The position numbers were made by a program, and so were the translations under genes. The notes below the pieces were generated by a model, which made no database searches, was not told the origin of the DNA, and saw only the letters and a program-made list of their open reading frames with translations. This document shows positions 1 through 9,819 of a stretch of 64,000 nucleotides of DNA, piece after piece (the first letter of the stretch is position 1; every line of letters starts with the position of its first letter). Where the stretch lies: the NCBI GenBank assembly GCA_928212115.1, contig CAKMRJ010005523.1, positions 136,770,347-136,834,346 on the forward strand. Reading direction: 5' to 3'. The DNA is from Lactuca virosa (taxonomy: Eukaryota > Streptophyta > Magnoliopsida > Asterales > Asteraceae).

Positions 1-1495
1 TTTGGGGTGTTACGAGGTTGGGTTGGACAAGACGTTTTTAGCAGATAAAATATAAAGAAGAGATTTTTCTTGTTTATCCAGACACCGTACTTGGTCAACG
101 GTCTGGAGGGCGTGGTTTGAGTCTTATGACCGGTCCGTGGATGGGATTTGGCTGTAGTGCCCTTGGGTTTTGAAAAATCTTTGACATGTGAATTACTCCT
201 AGGTTTTGACCTGACTACAGATTGATGTGATTTTGAAGGTTCAGGAGTTGGTAAAATACCTTTCCACTTTGGATTGTTTAAGGAATATTTTTGAAAAGAG
301 GTGACTTTCTTTTGGAGTTTTGTAGGAGTGTTTGAAAAGGTTTTTGTCACTGTACATTCCTTTTTGTTTGATCCTTTGACTACCGTATTTTTTGAAAGAT
401 TTTTGGCAGCAGTGGGTTTTTAGAAATTCTTTTGATTTGAAAACTTGGCTTGTTCAAAAGTTTTGTTTTTGAGATCGGTATCCCGCTTTTTACCTCAGGA
501 CCCGAGTTCTTCCTTAAAAACCAATTTTGTCTAAGTCTTTGGAGAACCACAATAAAAAATGTTTAACTACGGTTTCTTGAAAACCTTTGAATGAGTTGAA
601 AAACGAGGACTTGAGTCATCCGAACTAGAAAGTTCAGGACTCTCTGAACATTGGCCAAATTCAAAATTTTTAATTGGTAATTCATGACGAATGGGCTGAA
701 TAGTCACTGTGCTTTTGACTGCGGTCTGCGGTGCGGACGACTGGACTACCGCAGAGTATGTCAAGGATGGTTTACTGTTGGGACACTTCATGGAAGGCAA
801 GGATGGACATTTTACAACTAACTCTGGTTCTTCCACAATAATTTCTTCATCTACATCTGAAGATGACTGAGAATCGGGACAAATTGTGCCAATGATGGGT
901 AATTGATCACTTGGATTACCTGAGGATTCAGGAAGAAGTTCCTCAATGACACAGTTGTTACTCAGTTCATGAAGCATACCGAAATGACATCTTCTGTCTT
1001 CGGGGAATGTTTTGTCATTGACTGGGTAATGAATTTCACGATCTGGTGGGACATATGGACGATCAGCATTAAATCGGGGAGTAGAGTTCTCATCAGTTGA
1101 GTACCCATTGGACCATCCCCAGTTATAGGTGTTGTCTATGGTCCCATTGTTCACTAAGTTTTCAATTGCTTCAGTTTCATTAAAAAGTTTTTCTATTAAT
1201 TGATTTAAACATACAATATCTTTATGGGCAAGATCCCATTGATTAAAGCAGTATCTAACTGAGTTTCATTCAACATCCTAGACTCCTTTTCTAACAACAA
1301 ATCTTTTTCTAGCATGACAACCACCTTAAGTCTCTTATCCTCAAGTATTCCTCTCACGTGATATAGCTCTTGGGACGCTATATTCTTTTCATCTAGTTCT
1401 TTGTTGTAGTCTGAAAGGACAACATCACACGTTTCATTAAGTCTATCTAAGTATGGTTCACAATCATGCATGCTGAAATTATTAGAATGGATCAT
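1..1495 (-). pseudogene. Copia-1 linker between gag and protease, broken
   Basis: Two open stretches, 1205-1495 (96 codons, charged and probably coiled-coil, rich in L, E, K and D) and 567-1154 (195 codons, Pro/Ser/Asp-rich), follow gag in element order. No protease DTG/DSG motif appears before the window edge. Plant copia elements with a long gag region often have such a charged spacer before protease. Positions 1-566 hold no long frame and look like the continuation of the same spacer. I recognise no enzymatic motif, and the assignment rests on position and composition. Confidence 0.55.
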
Positions 1496-1504
1496 GATTT
1501 TTAC

Positions 1505-2102
1505 CTACTCGACAATGCTGAGAGTGCCATCTTTGGCCATGTAGCGGTAGTTCTTTTGCAAATTCGTTGAAGCACCTTCTTCAGTAGTTGCAACCATACA
1601 GATCTTCCCTTTTCTCTTGTTGTTGTTAAAATCTTCATCCTCATCTCCGGATGACCACACTTGATGATCCCTCTTCACTTGAGAAACATACACTCTTGAT
1701 TTTTCTTTTTTCCTCCATCTATTGGGCCATTCTAAGGTAGAATGCCTTGTCTTTAACAATATTTGCTTTGCAGTCTTTGGCGAAATGATTCTCTTTATGG
1801 CACTTGTGACAGATAATGACTTCATTTTTATCTTCAGTTGAGGTACCGGAGTTTGATGATTTTTTGGACTGCAGTGCCTCTTTGGAATGATGTGCATTAT
1901 GTGGTTGCGGTGGATGGTGAGGGTTTTAGGGTTATCTTGAGTGGTTATTCTGTGGGTTGAAGCTTCGGTTAAAAGGTGGTTTGATAGACTGCTGATTTTT
2001 GCGAAATGATGGTGGTGGTAGCCTATTGAATTGTTGGCTAACCAAGGCAATGCCATTTTGAAATTTTTCTTCGTCATCTATTTCAGCATCAGCTTCATAT
2101 GA
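1505..2102 (-). pseudogene. Copia-1 gag C-terminal part with CCHC zinc knuckle, frameshifted
   Basis: The knuckle C-x2-C-x4-H-x4-C reads CHKCHKENHFAKDC at 1811-1770 on the minus strand, in the same frame as upstream gag but separated from it by stop codons. Around position 1700 the coding sense moves to another frame, giving an acidic segment that continues to 1505. The knuckle would bind RNA in the nucleocapsid. At least one frameshift and several stops mean this copy cannot make full-length gag. Confidence 0.7.
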
Positions 2103-2906
2103 CTACGGTGGGTTGTCATATGAAAGTGGGTAGGATGGTTCCGTGGGATATGAATATTGTGGGGTTTTGACTTGTGGGGTTTGAGCTAGCAGGGCAAGTG
2201 GTCCACCCAGGTCGGCACAATCTTTCAACACTGTTGATTCTTGCGCCTGAAGTTCTCCATATAACTTGAATAAGGACAACATATGAATCTTTCTATCCCC
2301 TTGCACTATCATCTTTGCGGTAGACCAATGTCTTCCCAAACTATTGAGAAAGTGCAGGTTTGTTTCATGGTTACTTCTAACTGTACCAGCATTTGATAAC
2401 TTCGTGATGATGAGATTGAATCGTTTGAATGAGTTGTCAAGACTTTCACCGAGAAGAGCTTTAAAGTTGTTAAACTCTTTGAGAGCTGTGGTGAGTTTCT
2501 TATCTTGAGCTTGTTCTGACCTTTGATAGAGATTCTTGAGCACATCCCAGATCTCCTTAGTAGATTTGCAATTGATGATGATGTCAAAATTATCTGGAGC
2601 AACACCGCAAGAGATTCCATAGAAGGCTATGGCATCATTCTCCATTTTGTCGTGATCATCTTTGGTTGGTCGATTCATTGCGGCCAGACCTCTACCTAGT
2701 CGTGCTTGAGCACCATCTGCTTGAACAGGAGTAAGAACAGGGACATGGGGTCCTTCTTCCACATATCTCCACACGTCTCTTCCGAGCCTATTAAGATACC
2801 TTTCCATTCTTTGAGTCCAATGGTGGTATTCTTTCACAACAAATATTGGAGCTCTGTTCGAACCTACAACACTGTTGGAAACATTCAATGATAAAGCTTG
2901 TGCCAT
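2103..2906 (-). CDS. gag: Copia-1 gag (N-terminal capsid region)
   Basis: This is an open frame of 267 codons starting about 100 bp downstream of the primer site, where copia gag normally begins. Near the N-terminus is the pattern FVVKEYHHWTQRMERYL, and in the middle IWDVLKNLYQRSEQAQDKK, both typical of the plant copia gag fold (UBN2/DUF4219 type). The protein would assemble the cytoplasmic particle that packages element RNA. The frame ends at a TAG at 2105-2103, before the zinc knuckle at 1811-1770, so the product is truncated. The start is the first in-frame ATG after the primer site. Confidence 0.82.
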   Translation of the reverse strand: MAQALSLNVSNSVVGSNRAPIFVVKEYHHWTQRMERYLNRLGRDVWRYVEEGPHVPVLTPVQADGAQARLGRGLAAMNRPTKDDHDKMENDAIAFYGISCGVAPDNFDIIINCKSTKEIWDVLKNLYQRSEQAQDKKLTTALKEFNNFKALLGESLDNSFKRFNLIITKLSNAGTVRSNHETNLHFLNSLGRHWSTAKMIVQGDRKIHMLSLFKLYGELQAQESTVLKDCADLGGPLALLAQTPQVKTPQYSYPTEPSYPLSYDNPP

Positions 2907-3008
2907 ATTTCCTTTTTATTTTTTTGGTTTTTTTTATTTTCAAGAATGAGCTTTAGTGGTATAGAAGGCTTTTCAAAATCAGAGTTTTCTTTAAAAAGCA
3001 ACCACTTT

Positions 3009-3021
3009 GGCTCTGATACCA
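3009..3021 (-). promoter_or_regulatory. Copia-1 primer binding site (tRNA-Met type)
   Basis: The minus strand reads TGGTATCAGAGCC two bases inside the LTR end. This matches the 3' end complement of plant initiator tRNA-Met used to prime minus-strand synthesis. It fixes the orientation of the element. Confidence 0.9.
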
Positions 3022-3023
3022 GT

Positions 3024-3671
3024 TGTTGATAGAAACACTTTTGAGAAACACTTGAACAAATGTTAGTACAAGATAATAGTTGCGGATATAATTTAATCTC
3101 AAGGATCAAGTTAGCTCAACAATAATAAGTTAGAAGTGTTAGATAGTTAGTTGCGGAAATGTAAAGGAAATATAAATGACAACAAGTTATATCAAGTAAA
3201 CATCAAACTTATTTGTAACAAGGTTTGCAGTCAAACACAAGTTAGTAAATGTAAACAATTTAAGATGAAGAGGATATCGAATATTAGATAAGATGGAGAT
3301 TTGAGAGAATGATCTTTGTATTTCTGTTTTAGCTCAAAAGATCGTGGAAGCGGATACAATTACATGAAGAGGGAGTCTTTATTTATAGAGTCTCAAAAAG
3401 TTACATCTGAAATAAACAATTAATATCCTACTGACTTAAGTGACCATGCAAGGTTCACTGGATAAAGATAAGCTAACACGCTAAGTCAGTTAACGTAACT
3501 AAAAGGTCTTCATCCTTCTTCACAGCGGTAGAGACTTTGGTTGACTGCAGTTAACAAAACATCTTCTTTAACTGCGATAGACAAACTTCAGTTGCGGTAG
3601 CATCTCCAATTGCGGTAGACAAACAAGACTGCAGATCATTAAGTTAAAGAGGGTCACTTTTTGTATCAACA
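3024..3671 (-). repeat. Copia-1 5' LTR
   Basis: 648 bp bounded by TGTTGATA and TATCAACA, a perfect 8-bp terminal inverted repeat ending TG..CA. On the minus strand a TATAAATA box lies at 3387-3380, the likely promoter. The LTR holds several copies of the word GCGGTAG or close variants (near 3525, 3591 and 3613), also seen in the body of the element. The partner LTR is outside the window. Confidence 0.88.
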
Positions 3672-3781
3672 GAATTAATAAGTCATGCACAACTTTTTGG
3701 ACTAGTTGAAACCTTTTGTCTTTTAGCAAAAAACAAAGTTTATATTTTATAAACTTAGATTTTATAAAATACAAACTATCC

Positions 3782-3784
<3 letters not shown>

Positions 3785-3870
<86 letters not shown>
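3785..3870. repeat. (TA)n microsatellite
   Basis: About 86 bp of nearly uninterrupted TA dinucleotide, with one phase break near 3835. Confidence 0.97.
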
Positions 3871-3871
<1 letters not shown>

Positions 3872-3873
<2 letters not shown>

Positions 3874-4464
3874 CAAAACTCTTTTAGTTAAGAGAGTTAT
3901 GGTCTTTTGATTTGTTTATTAAAAACAAATGGGTAAGGTGCAAGCATGGGGATACAAGTAGCCTTAGGTGCATGGAGTGCTTAATGGGTTAAGGAATTAT
4001 GGGTAATATTCTTGCTTTATGAAGGCTTTAGAGGCTTTCATTTGCCACACACTCTCTTGCATGATTTTTGGCCGAAAATCCTCTCAACCCTCTCACTATC
4101 TTACCTTCTTGCAAGTATTGAAGAGTTAGAAGTTACTTACATTCTCTCTTTAAGTCATACCTTTGTTTTAACTTGAATCTTAAGAGTTGTAACTAGCATT
4201 ACATCAAGTTGATCAATTGTTGGTGTCCTAAAGTTCATCCATCTTCTTCAACATTCAAGCCTCCCCTAGAGGACCCAAAGTTCATCAAAGGTTGTTGCTT
4301 CTTCTTCTTTCTAAGGTCGTGATTTAAATCTTTCTACTACTTCAAGATGATCCTTGGTGGGTGATAAAATGCTTATGTTATTTATAAAACTCAAGTCTTC
4401 CGTTTTCCATTATTTGTAGTTTTTGAAACTAGTTTTTTAAATAAAACCCAACATCTTGGGAATA
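3872..4464. other. AT-rich stretch without recognisable gene
   Basis: No coding frame, no known motif and no LTR termini that I can pair. A small inverted repeat AACTCT..AGAGTT lies right after the TA repeat. It may be the degraded 5' end of the copia remnant that follows. Confidence 0.5.
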
Positions 4465-5495
4465 TAGATTCAACATTTTAGTCGGTAATGGGTCCTCAAT
4501 TTTTGTAACAAAGATAGAGACTCCTCTTTCCCTTTACAAAATTCATATCGTCCCTTTCACCATCACAATATTCTAATCACACCCAACATAATAAAAAATC
4601 TTATTTCGGTTCATAAATTTACTTGTCAAAACAAATGCTCTATTAAATTTAAGAAAATTGGTTTTACTGTCGATGATTACAGGACTAAGCAACCTTTAAT
4701 CTGATATGGAAGTGACAGACCTCTCTACTGGGTTCTACCTTCTACACCTCAAATTCATGTTTCTGCAAGCCACTCTCTTGGCCACCCTGGAAATAAAGCT
4801 TTGCAATCTTTAATTTCCGATAATATTATTTTTTGTAATAAGACAAACTTTGATGGTATTTTCCATTCATGCCAACCTGGCAAACATGTTAAACTTCTTT
4901 TTGATGTGTCAAAAAATATTGTTTCTAATATGTTTGATATTGTTCACTCCGATGAATGGAGCTAACCCATTTCTAGCATTAGTGGTTTGCGATGATATAA
5001 TATATTTCTTGAACACTACTCTCATCACCTTTTGGTATTCCCTTTCAAACAAAAATCCGATGTGTTTACAAAATTTCTATTATTTTCAAAATACATCAAA
5101 AACCAAATTGGTAAAACCACAAAAGCGTTCCAATGTGACAATGGACGTAAATATAATAACAAACAATTTCTTGACCATTTTTCTACTCATGGCATTCAAT
5201 TCCGATTCTCATGCCCACACATATCCCAACAAAATGGAAAATTTGAACGAATGTTACGAACAATCAATAACTCAATTCATTCTATACCCTTTTCATCTTA
5301 TATGCCTTGAACTATCTTCCCGTAAGATCATCATCTCTCGTTAATTTACTTTCGATGAAACCATCTCTCATTACCCATTGAACCATCATCCTATAATTTT
5401 ATCGATGTAATCTCCACACCATCACCTCCAATCAATACACACTCTCTTGTTTACAACCACCCACAGATTAACCAAATAAAAAACCCTTAACTTAA
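4465..5495 (+). pseudogene. Copia-2: decayed copia protease-integrase fragment
   Basis: Conceptual translation across many stops and frameshifts shows VGNGSS near 4470 (the segment after copia protease), a GAG-pre-integrase block with H..LGHPG and a C..C pair near 4770-4900, then integrase text FQCDNGR and SQQNGKFERM near 5127-5260. The catalytic D of the CDNG motif and the E of NGKFER are still visible. The order matches a plus-strand copia pol. There are no LTRs and no long open frame, so this is an old fragment. The stretch 5340-5495 resembles the Pro/Thr/His-rich linker between integrase and reverse transcriptase. Confidence 0.72.
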
Positions 5496-5784
5496 AAACA
5501 ATAAGTGACATTCATTTGTTTGAAACCATAATGTTATCATAGTCGACTTACTAAAAAACCACATAAATCAATATCTTTGACGCATGTGTATAGTCTCGTC
5601 CAGCTCTTCTCACAAACAACCTGCAAAATATTTTATCCGTAATTGTAAGAATAAAATGCAGTGAGTTCCCCAGTATACCACATATTCCATCATACATACA
5701 ATGCATCCACATAAAGTCCTCGGCTCTAGCGCCAACCTAACAACATACATACCTACATTCATATCAGTACAAAACGTGCCAATG

Positions 5785-5922
5785 CTATGGTCCTCCCATA
5801 GTCTTAAGTACGGTTTCCATGATCCTCCCATGGTCTTTCTGCCATGGTCGTCCTATGGTCTTTCATATAGGTGTCGTGGTCCTCCCATGGTCTTTCATAC
5901 ATAAGTCATGACCCTCCCATGG
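5785..5922. repeat. Array of five 17-bp hairpins with a near-constant loop
   Basis: Units at 5785-5801, 5817-5833, 5842-5858, 5874-5890 and 5906-5922. Examples are CTATGGTCCTCCCATAG and CCATGATCCTCCCATGG. The middle (TCCTCC or similar) is kept. In the first three units the five-base arms change in matching ways (CTATG/CATAG, CCATG/CATGG). Units four and five are imperfect (a G:T pair or a shorter stem). Most units are followed by TCTT. Confidence 0.8.
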
Positions 5923-6159
5923 TCTTTCCTATAATTGTGAGGGGCCAAATTTTGGGCTTTCATAAATTAGAGTAAGAGATCAGATAGACAGTCGAACAGG
6001 GGATCCAACTGAGAGTGAACAATCAGACAACAACATCACAATAAGGCATTAGACCAAGAGTTTTAAAGCTATCAAACTTAAACTACATAGAACCGATGTT
6101 ATCATTACCACATAATCATGTAACATAAATGCATAGCATATACTAGCATATTACATATC

Positions 6160-6164
6160 CTTGG
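6160..6164. other. Copia-A left target-site duplication CTTGG
   Basis: CTTGG directly before the TGTTGG of the 5' LTR is repeated exactly after the 3' LTR at 54944-54948. This proves that the two 301-bp LTRs 48 kb apart belong to one insertion. Confidence 0.93.
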
Positions 6165-6465
6165 TGTTGGGTATTTGATGTTGCGTCATTGGGCCTTCTT
6201 AGTTAGTCTTTTGTATTATCGAGTTGGGCCTGTCCACTCGTTATTAATTCTAGGGTTAGAGTTTTTAAGGTGCATGCATGCATCGTTTTTTAAAAAGCTC
6301 TTATCATTTACACTGTAACCCTAATCACGCCTCTACAGTAGCAATTCCTCATAGAATTCTTCTGAGGTGTGACATTTAATCATTCGACATTCTTGAATCT
6401 TCATTGTGTTCTTCATTTTACCTGTTCTTGTATCTAATCGATCATTAAGGATTTTAATCCTAACA
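6165..6465 (+). repeat. Copia-A 5' LTR
   Basis: 301 bp beginning TGTTGGGTATTTG and ending CCTAACA, followed one base later by the primer site. It aligns over its whole length with 54643-54943. About 3.7% divergence (11/301, counted by eye) makes this older than the Copia-B insertions. Confidence 0.93.
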
Positions 6466-6467
6466 AT

Positions 6468-6480
6468 TGGTATCAGAGCA
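6468..6480 (+). promoter_or_regulatory. Copia-A primer binding site
   Basis: TGGTATCAGAGCA directly downstream of the 5' LTR, complementary to tRNA-Met. Confidence 0.9.
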
Positions 6481-6662
6481 GGAGACTGTGTAATCTATAC
6501 ACATCTCTTCTGTTTACAGAGTTTTAGGGTTTTCGTTAATATAGGAACTAGTTCAGTTGTCTCCATTGTCACATTGACGGCTTGAGGTGATCTTGATATT
6601 ACCCTACAAACAATCTAAGTTTACACGTCTGATTCGTTACAGGTATTAAATAAAACTTCATC

Positions 6663-7810
6663 ATGCAACAAGACGATTCCAACATCAACTCCATTAATAT
6701 CTCAAGCAGTATTGGATCAAAAACAAGGATCCCAATTCTCTTCCCTCATGAATATGATGTTTGGGCGCTCCACTTTGAAGATTATGTTCTCGGTTCAGAC
6801 GACAATGGCTATTTGATATGGGAAGCCATTACTATAGGTCCATTTGTTCACACAGAAACCAAAAGGACCATCAAAACTCAGAAGTAATACAACCAGCTGC
6901 TTCTTGACGTGAAGGATGTTCCTCAAGACGAGAGAGATAAACCGATCAGCAACGTCAAAGAAATGAGGATCATTAGATTCCCTTTGCAGACTGATACTTT
7001 TCGTCTAGTTAGTTCGTGTGTCACTGCAAAAGCCATCTGGGATAGGCTCAAAGAACTTACTCCACTGATGAAGATCTTGAGCATTCTACACAAACTCTTT
7101 TGCTTTCGGAGTTTGGTGCTTTCACACAGAAGCCTGAAGAAAATCTGAGCCAAACATTCAATCGCTACAATCATCTTCTTATCAAAATGATGAAGCATGG
7201 TATTGGACGTGAGTTGATCGAAAAAAAGGTCACTTTCATGAATGGGCGTAGATATGAGTGCATGGCAGTGGTTTCTACTGTTAAAGCACACGAACAGTTC
7301 AAAAGTTACAATTTAGCCAAGCTTGTTGGGATTCTTAAGGCACATGAAAGTGAGGTGTCGAAAGAAGCGAAAGTTGTTTCTGGTATGGGATCTCTAGCTC
7401 TTGTCGCGAAGGGCAAGACTTTTACAGAGGAAGAACCTGAGTTTGATCACTCTGAATGTGATCTCACAAGCGAAGAGTATGCTCTAATGGTCTCAAATCC
7501 CAAGCGGTTCGCAAGAAAGAAGTTTCCATCTAACAAGAACCGAAACTGGAAGGGTAGCTACAGCTCAGAAAAGATGAAAGAGGAGAATAAAATCACTTCT
7601 CAAAAGGATGAAGATAAAAATGAGAAGAAGCTTGTGGGGGAATCTGGCTATGACTGCAACTATTGTCATGGCAAAAACCACTTAGCAAAGGAGTGCATGC
7701 TGAGAATGTTGAATGAGAAAAAGGAAGGAGAAGATGATGAGGCTTACCACTTGCGAAGTTGGAGGAAATCAAGAAGAAAAAGGTTGTTAATAACTCTATG
7801 CCTGCTTTAA
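6663..7810 (+). pseudogene. gag: Copia-A gag, broken
   Basis: Starts with an ATG about 180 bp after the primer site. The first frame (6663-6887) contains the plant copia gag opening (PHEYDVWALHFEDYVL) and ends at a TAA. It continues in the same reading sense to about 7080 with AKAIWDRLKELT, then shifts frame. The segment 7100-7810 has the middle of gag (SQTFNRYNHLLIKMMKHGI) and a zinc knuckle CNYCHGKNHLAKEC at about 7653-7694. Gag would build the particle. One stop and at least two frameshifts (near 7080 and 7750) inactivate it. Confidence 0.85.
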
Positions 7811-9808
7811 TTGTACAGGAAAATATGGCTAAAGACGAATTTGGAGGAGTTGAGGTCTGGTCGACAGACTCAGAAGACGACGAGGTTCGCAGGCCCACAC
7901 ATGGCAAGGCATTCGTTGCGAAAGAGGAAAGTTCAAGGTTCGCAGGAAGGTGTTTGATGGTGACAAGTGATAGGTCACATACGCAGGAGAATGCTACTGG
8001 GAGTGAAAGAAGGGATGATAGTTGTTTCGCTGCGAAACCGGTGGGTGAACAAATCAATAACTGCGAACAGCTGATCAACAAGGTAAATCTTATTTTTGAA
8101 TCTCTAAATCTTCATGTGTCTAGATATGAGAATGAATTAAATGACCTAAAATTCACCTTTTAAAGCATTAGTGATAGTTTAAAATGAACTCGTTTAACAA
8201 ACTCTAACCTAACTGATCAAATCAGTAGGGTTTCGTCGAAAAGCGATGAGAGGCGAATGTGGATTGAGAAGATCGAGTCGGATATGTCTAAGTCTAGGGA
8301 TCAGTTAGTTTATTTGCAACGAGACAATTTGATGCTTTTAAAACAACGTAACATTTTTTGTTTGATTGCTAAAAGGCTTTACTTTAACATTACTCAGTTG
8401 TACCTTGCTTGTGAGATTGGTAAGAAAATTCACAAGATGATTTTACCATTCCTCGAATTAAAGGAAGACGAAATTGACGCCGACTGTTATAAATGCGAAT
8501 CCATTGTTTCGTCTGATGAGACTTCTGATGCTTACAGGGTAGGACTGGAACGAATTGAATCACACATTAAGTCCAAAGAGAACAAAAACATGTTAAAACA
8601 ACTTTTAGACGAAAACGATAAAAAGCAAATCAAATCTGATACTATACAGAAATTCGATTCATTGAGTACCAAATTGAGTTCAGAAAATAAGATAAATGTT
8701 GAAAGCACATCTGAATTCGATCAGGACAGTGATATGAGTGAAATCTCTGTTAAAGATGAGGTAGATTGCTCAGAGTTTGTTAAAAACGAAAATGAAACTG
8801 CGAAACCTTTGATTTCTGAAAATTCAGTTGAGTTCGCACGTATCTCTCAAAACAAACCTGAAATTTTAAAAGCCAGAGCAAAGGTTTTTCCCAAAGTACA
8901 GACTGTCCCTAATCAAGTGTTTTCCACTAAAGGACTTGACAAAAATCAAACTGTTGAACTAACATCCATCGTCAACGAAGACAACAAGGATGGTTGTGAC
9001 GAGTTCTTTTGGTCCGCTCCCATCGACAATGCAGACGAAACGAAGGGTTTGTCAGAACCAACATTGTGGAGAGTGAAGGGAAGATACGTGGTAGAACCGT
9101 TGAACAATCGTTCAGGATATGAGAAAGGAAGTTCAAGTGGAACAAAGGATAGTCAAAACGAACCTCATTCAGTTGAGAAAGAATCTCATGCAGGAAAACC
9201 AATACCCAAGGCGAATGTTCACAAGTCCACTAAGCAACTTGCAGATCAAAAATGACAAAGAAATCGGAGATATCAGAGAAATCTCAATGAAAGGAAGAAA
9301 TTTTGGCAATCCCAAAATTCCAACTATGTTCGTAGAGAAAAATCTTCCAATCAGAATGCGAAAGCACGTTCGCAAGCGAACCTTGGTCAATGTTCGCACT
9401 GCCATTCCTGCAATTCACAGAAACTCAAAAAGAACATTGTTCCAAAACCATCTTTATCAAAGAAGCCCATTGAGAAACCAAAATCTCATCACTTTCAACC
9501 CACGAAGGCTTCATTCAAGGATGTCAAGGGAAAGGAAAAATTAGTCTCGGATTCTGAAGCTCAAACCAAGAAGTCGACTACTAACCCCAAGAAAGTTGAG
9601 AAAGAATTCGTCAAGAATCAAATCAGAAATAAACGAAAGCAATCTGATTCAAAAGAAAGATGATAAAGTAAAAGTTTTCACCATAACTAAGAAAGATAAA
9701 ACCACTTTAATCACACGAACTTATATGGTTGATCTTGCAATTACTTTTCCTCGTTTTGTAAAAGGCTCACAAGGACCCAAGCGACTTTGGGTTCCTAAAT
9801 CTGCTTAA
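7759..9808 (+). pseudogene. Copia-A charged linker between gag and protease
   Basis: Several open pieces (7759-8163, 8257-9255, 9119-9544, 9596-9808) encode a very Glu/Lys/Ser/Asp-rich region with heptad-like stretches such as IESDMSKSRDQLVYLQRDN, suggesting coiled coil. The end, PKRLWVPKSA, is the usual tail just before copia protease. No catalytic residues are seen. A long spacer of this type is known from Sirevirus-like copia elements. The pieces are separated by stops at 8161-8163 and 9253-9255 and by frameshifts. Confidence 0.7.
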
Positions 9809-9819
9809 TTTTACAGGTT

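Larger units (their letters stand above)
1..3671 (-). mobile_element. Copia-1: 5' part of a Ty1/copia retrotransposon
   Basis: Read on the minus strand, the order is a 648-bp LTR (3671 to 3024), a tRNA-Met type primer site, gag, a CCHC zinc knuckle and a low-complexity region between gag and protease that runs off the left edge. Protease, integrase, reverse transcriptase and the 3' LTR are not in the window. The LTR termini are perfect inverted repeats (TGTTGATA / TATCAACA). Gag is intact but the rest is frameshifted, so the element is probably dead. The target duplication cannot be checked because the other end is missing. Confidence 0.88.
5506..6164 (-). repeat. Gypsy-D LTR, left piece (boundary tentative)
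   Basis: This segment was continuous with 54949 onward before Copia-A inserted: CTTGG at 6160-6164 is repeated at 54944-54948. It holds an array of short hairpins (5785-5922) like those in the downstream part of the other gypsy LTRs in this window. I take it as the R/U5 part of a minus-strand LTR whose U3 end is at 56362. The left limit at the TG of 5506 is a guess from the loss of copia similarity there. Confidence 0.45.

Noticed and set aside
3785..3870. TA repeats as replication origin or promoter
   Set aside because: Pure dinucleotide runs such as this and 59379-59427 are common microsatellites with no other support.
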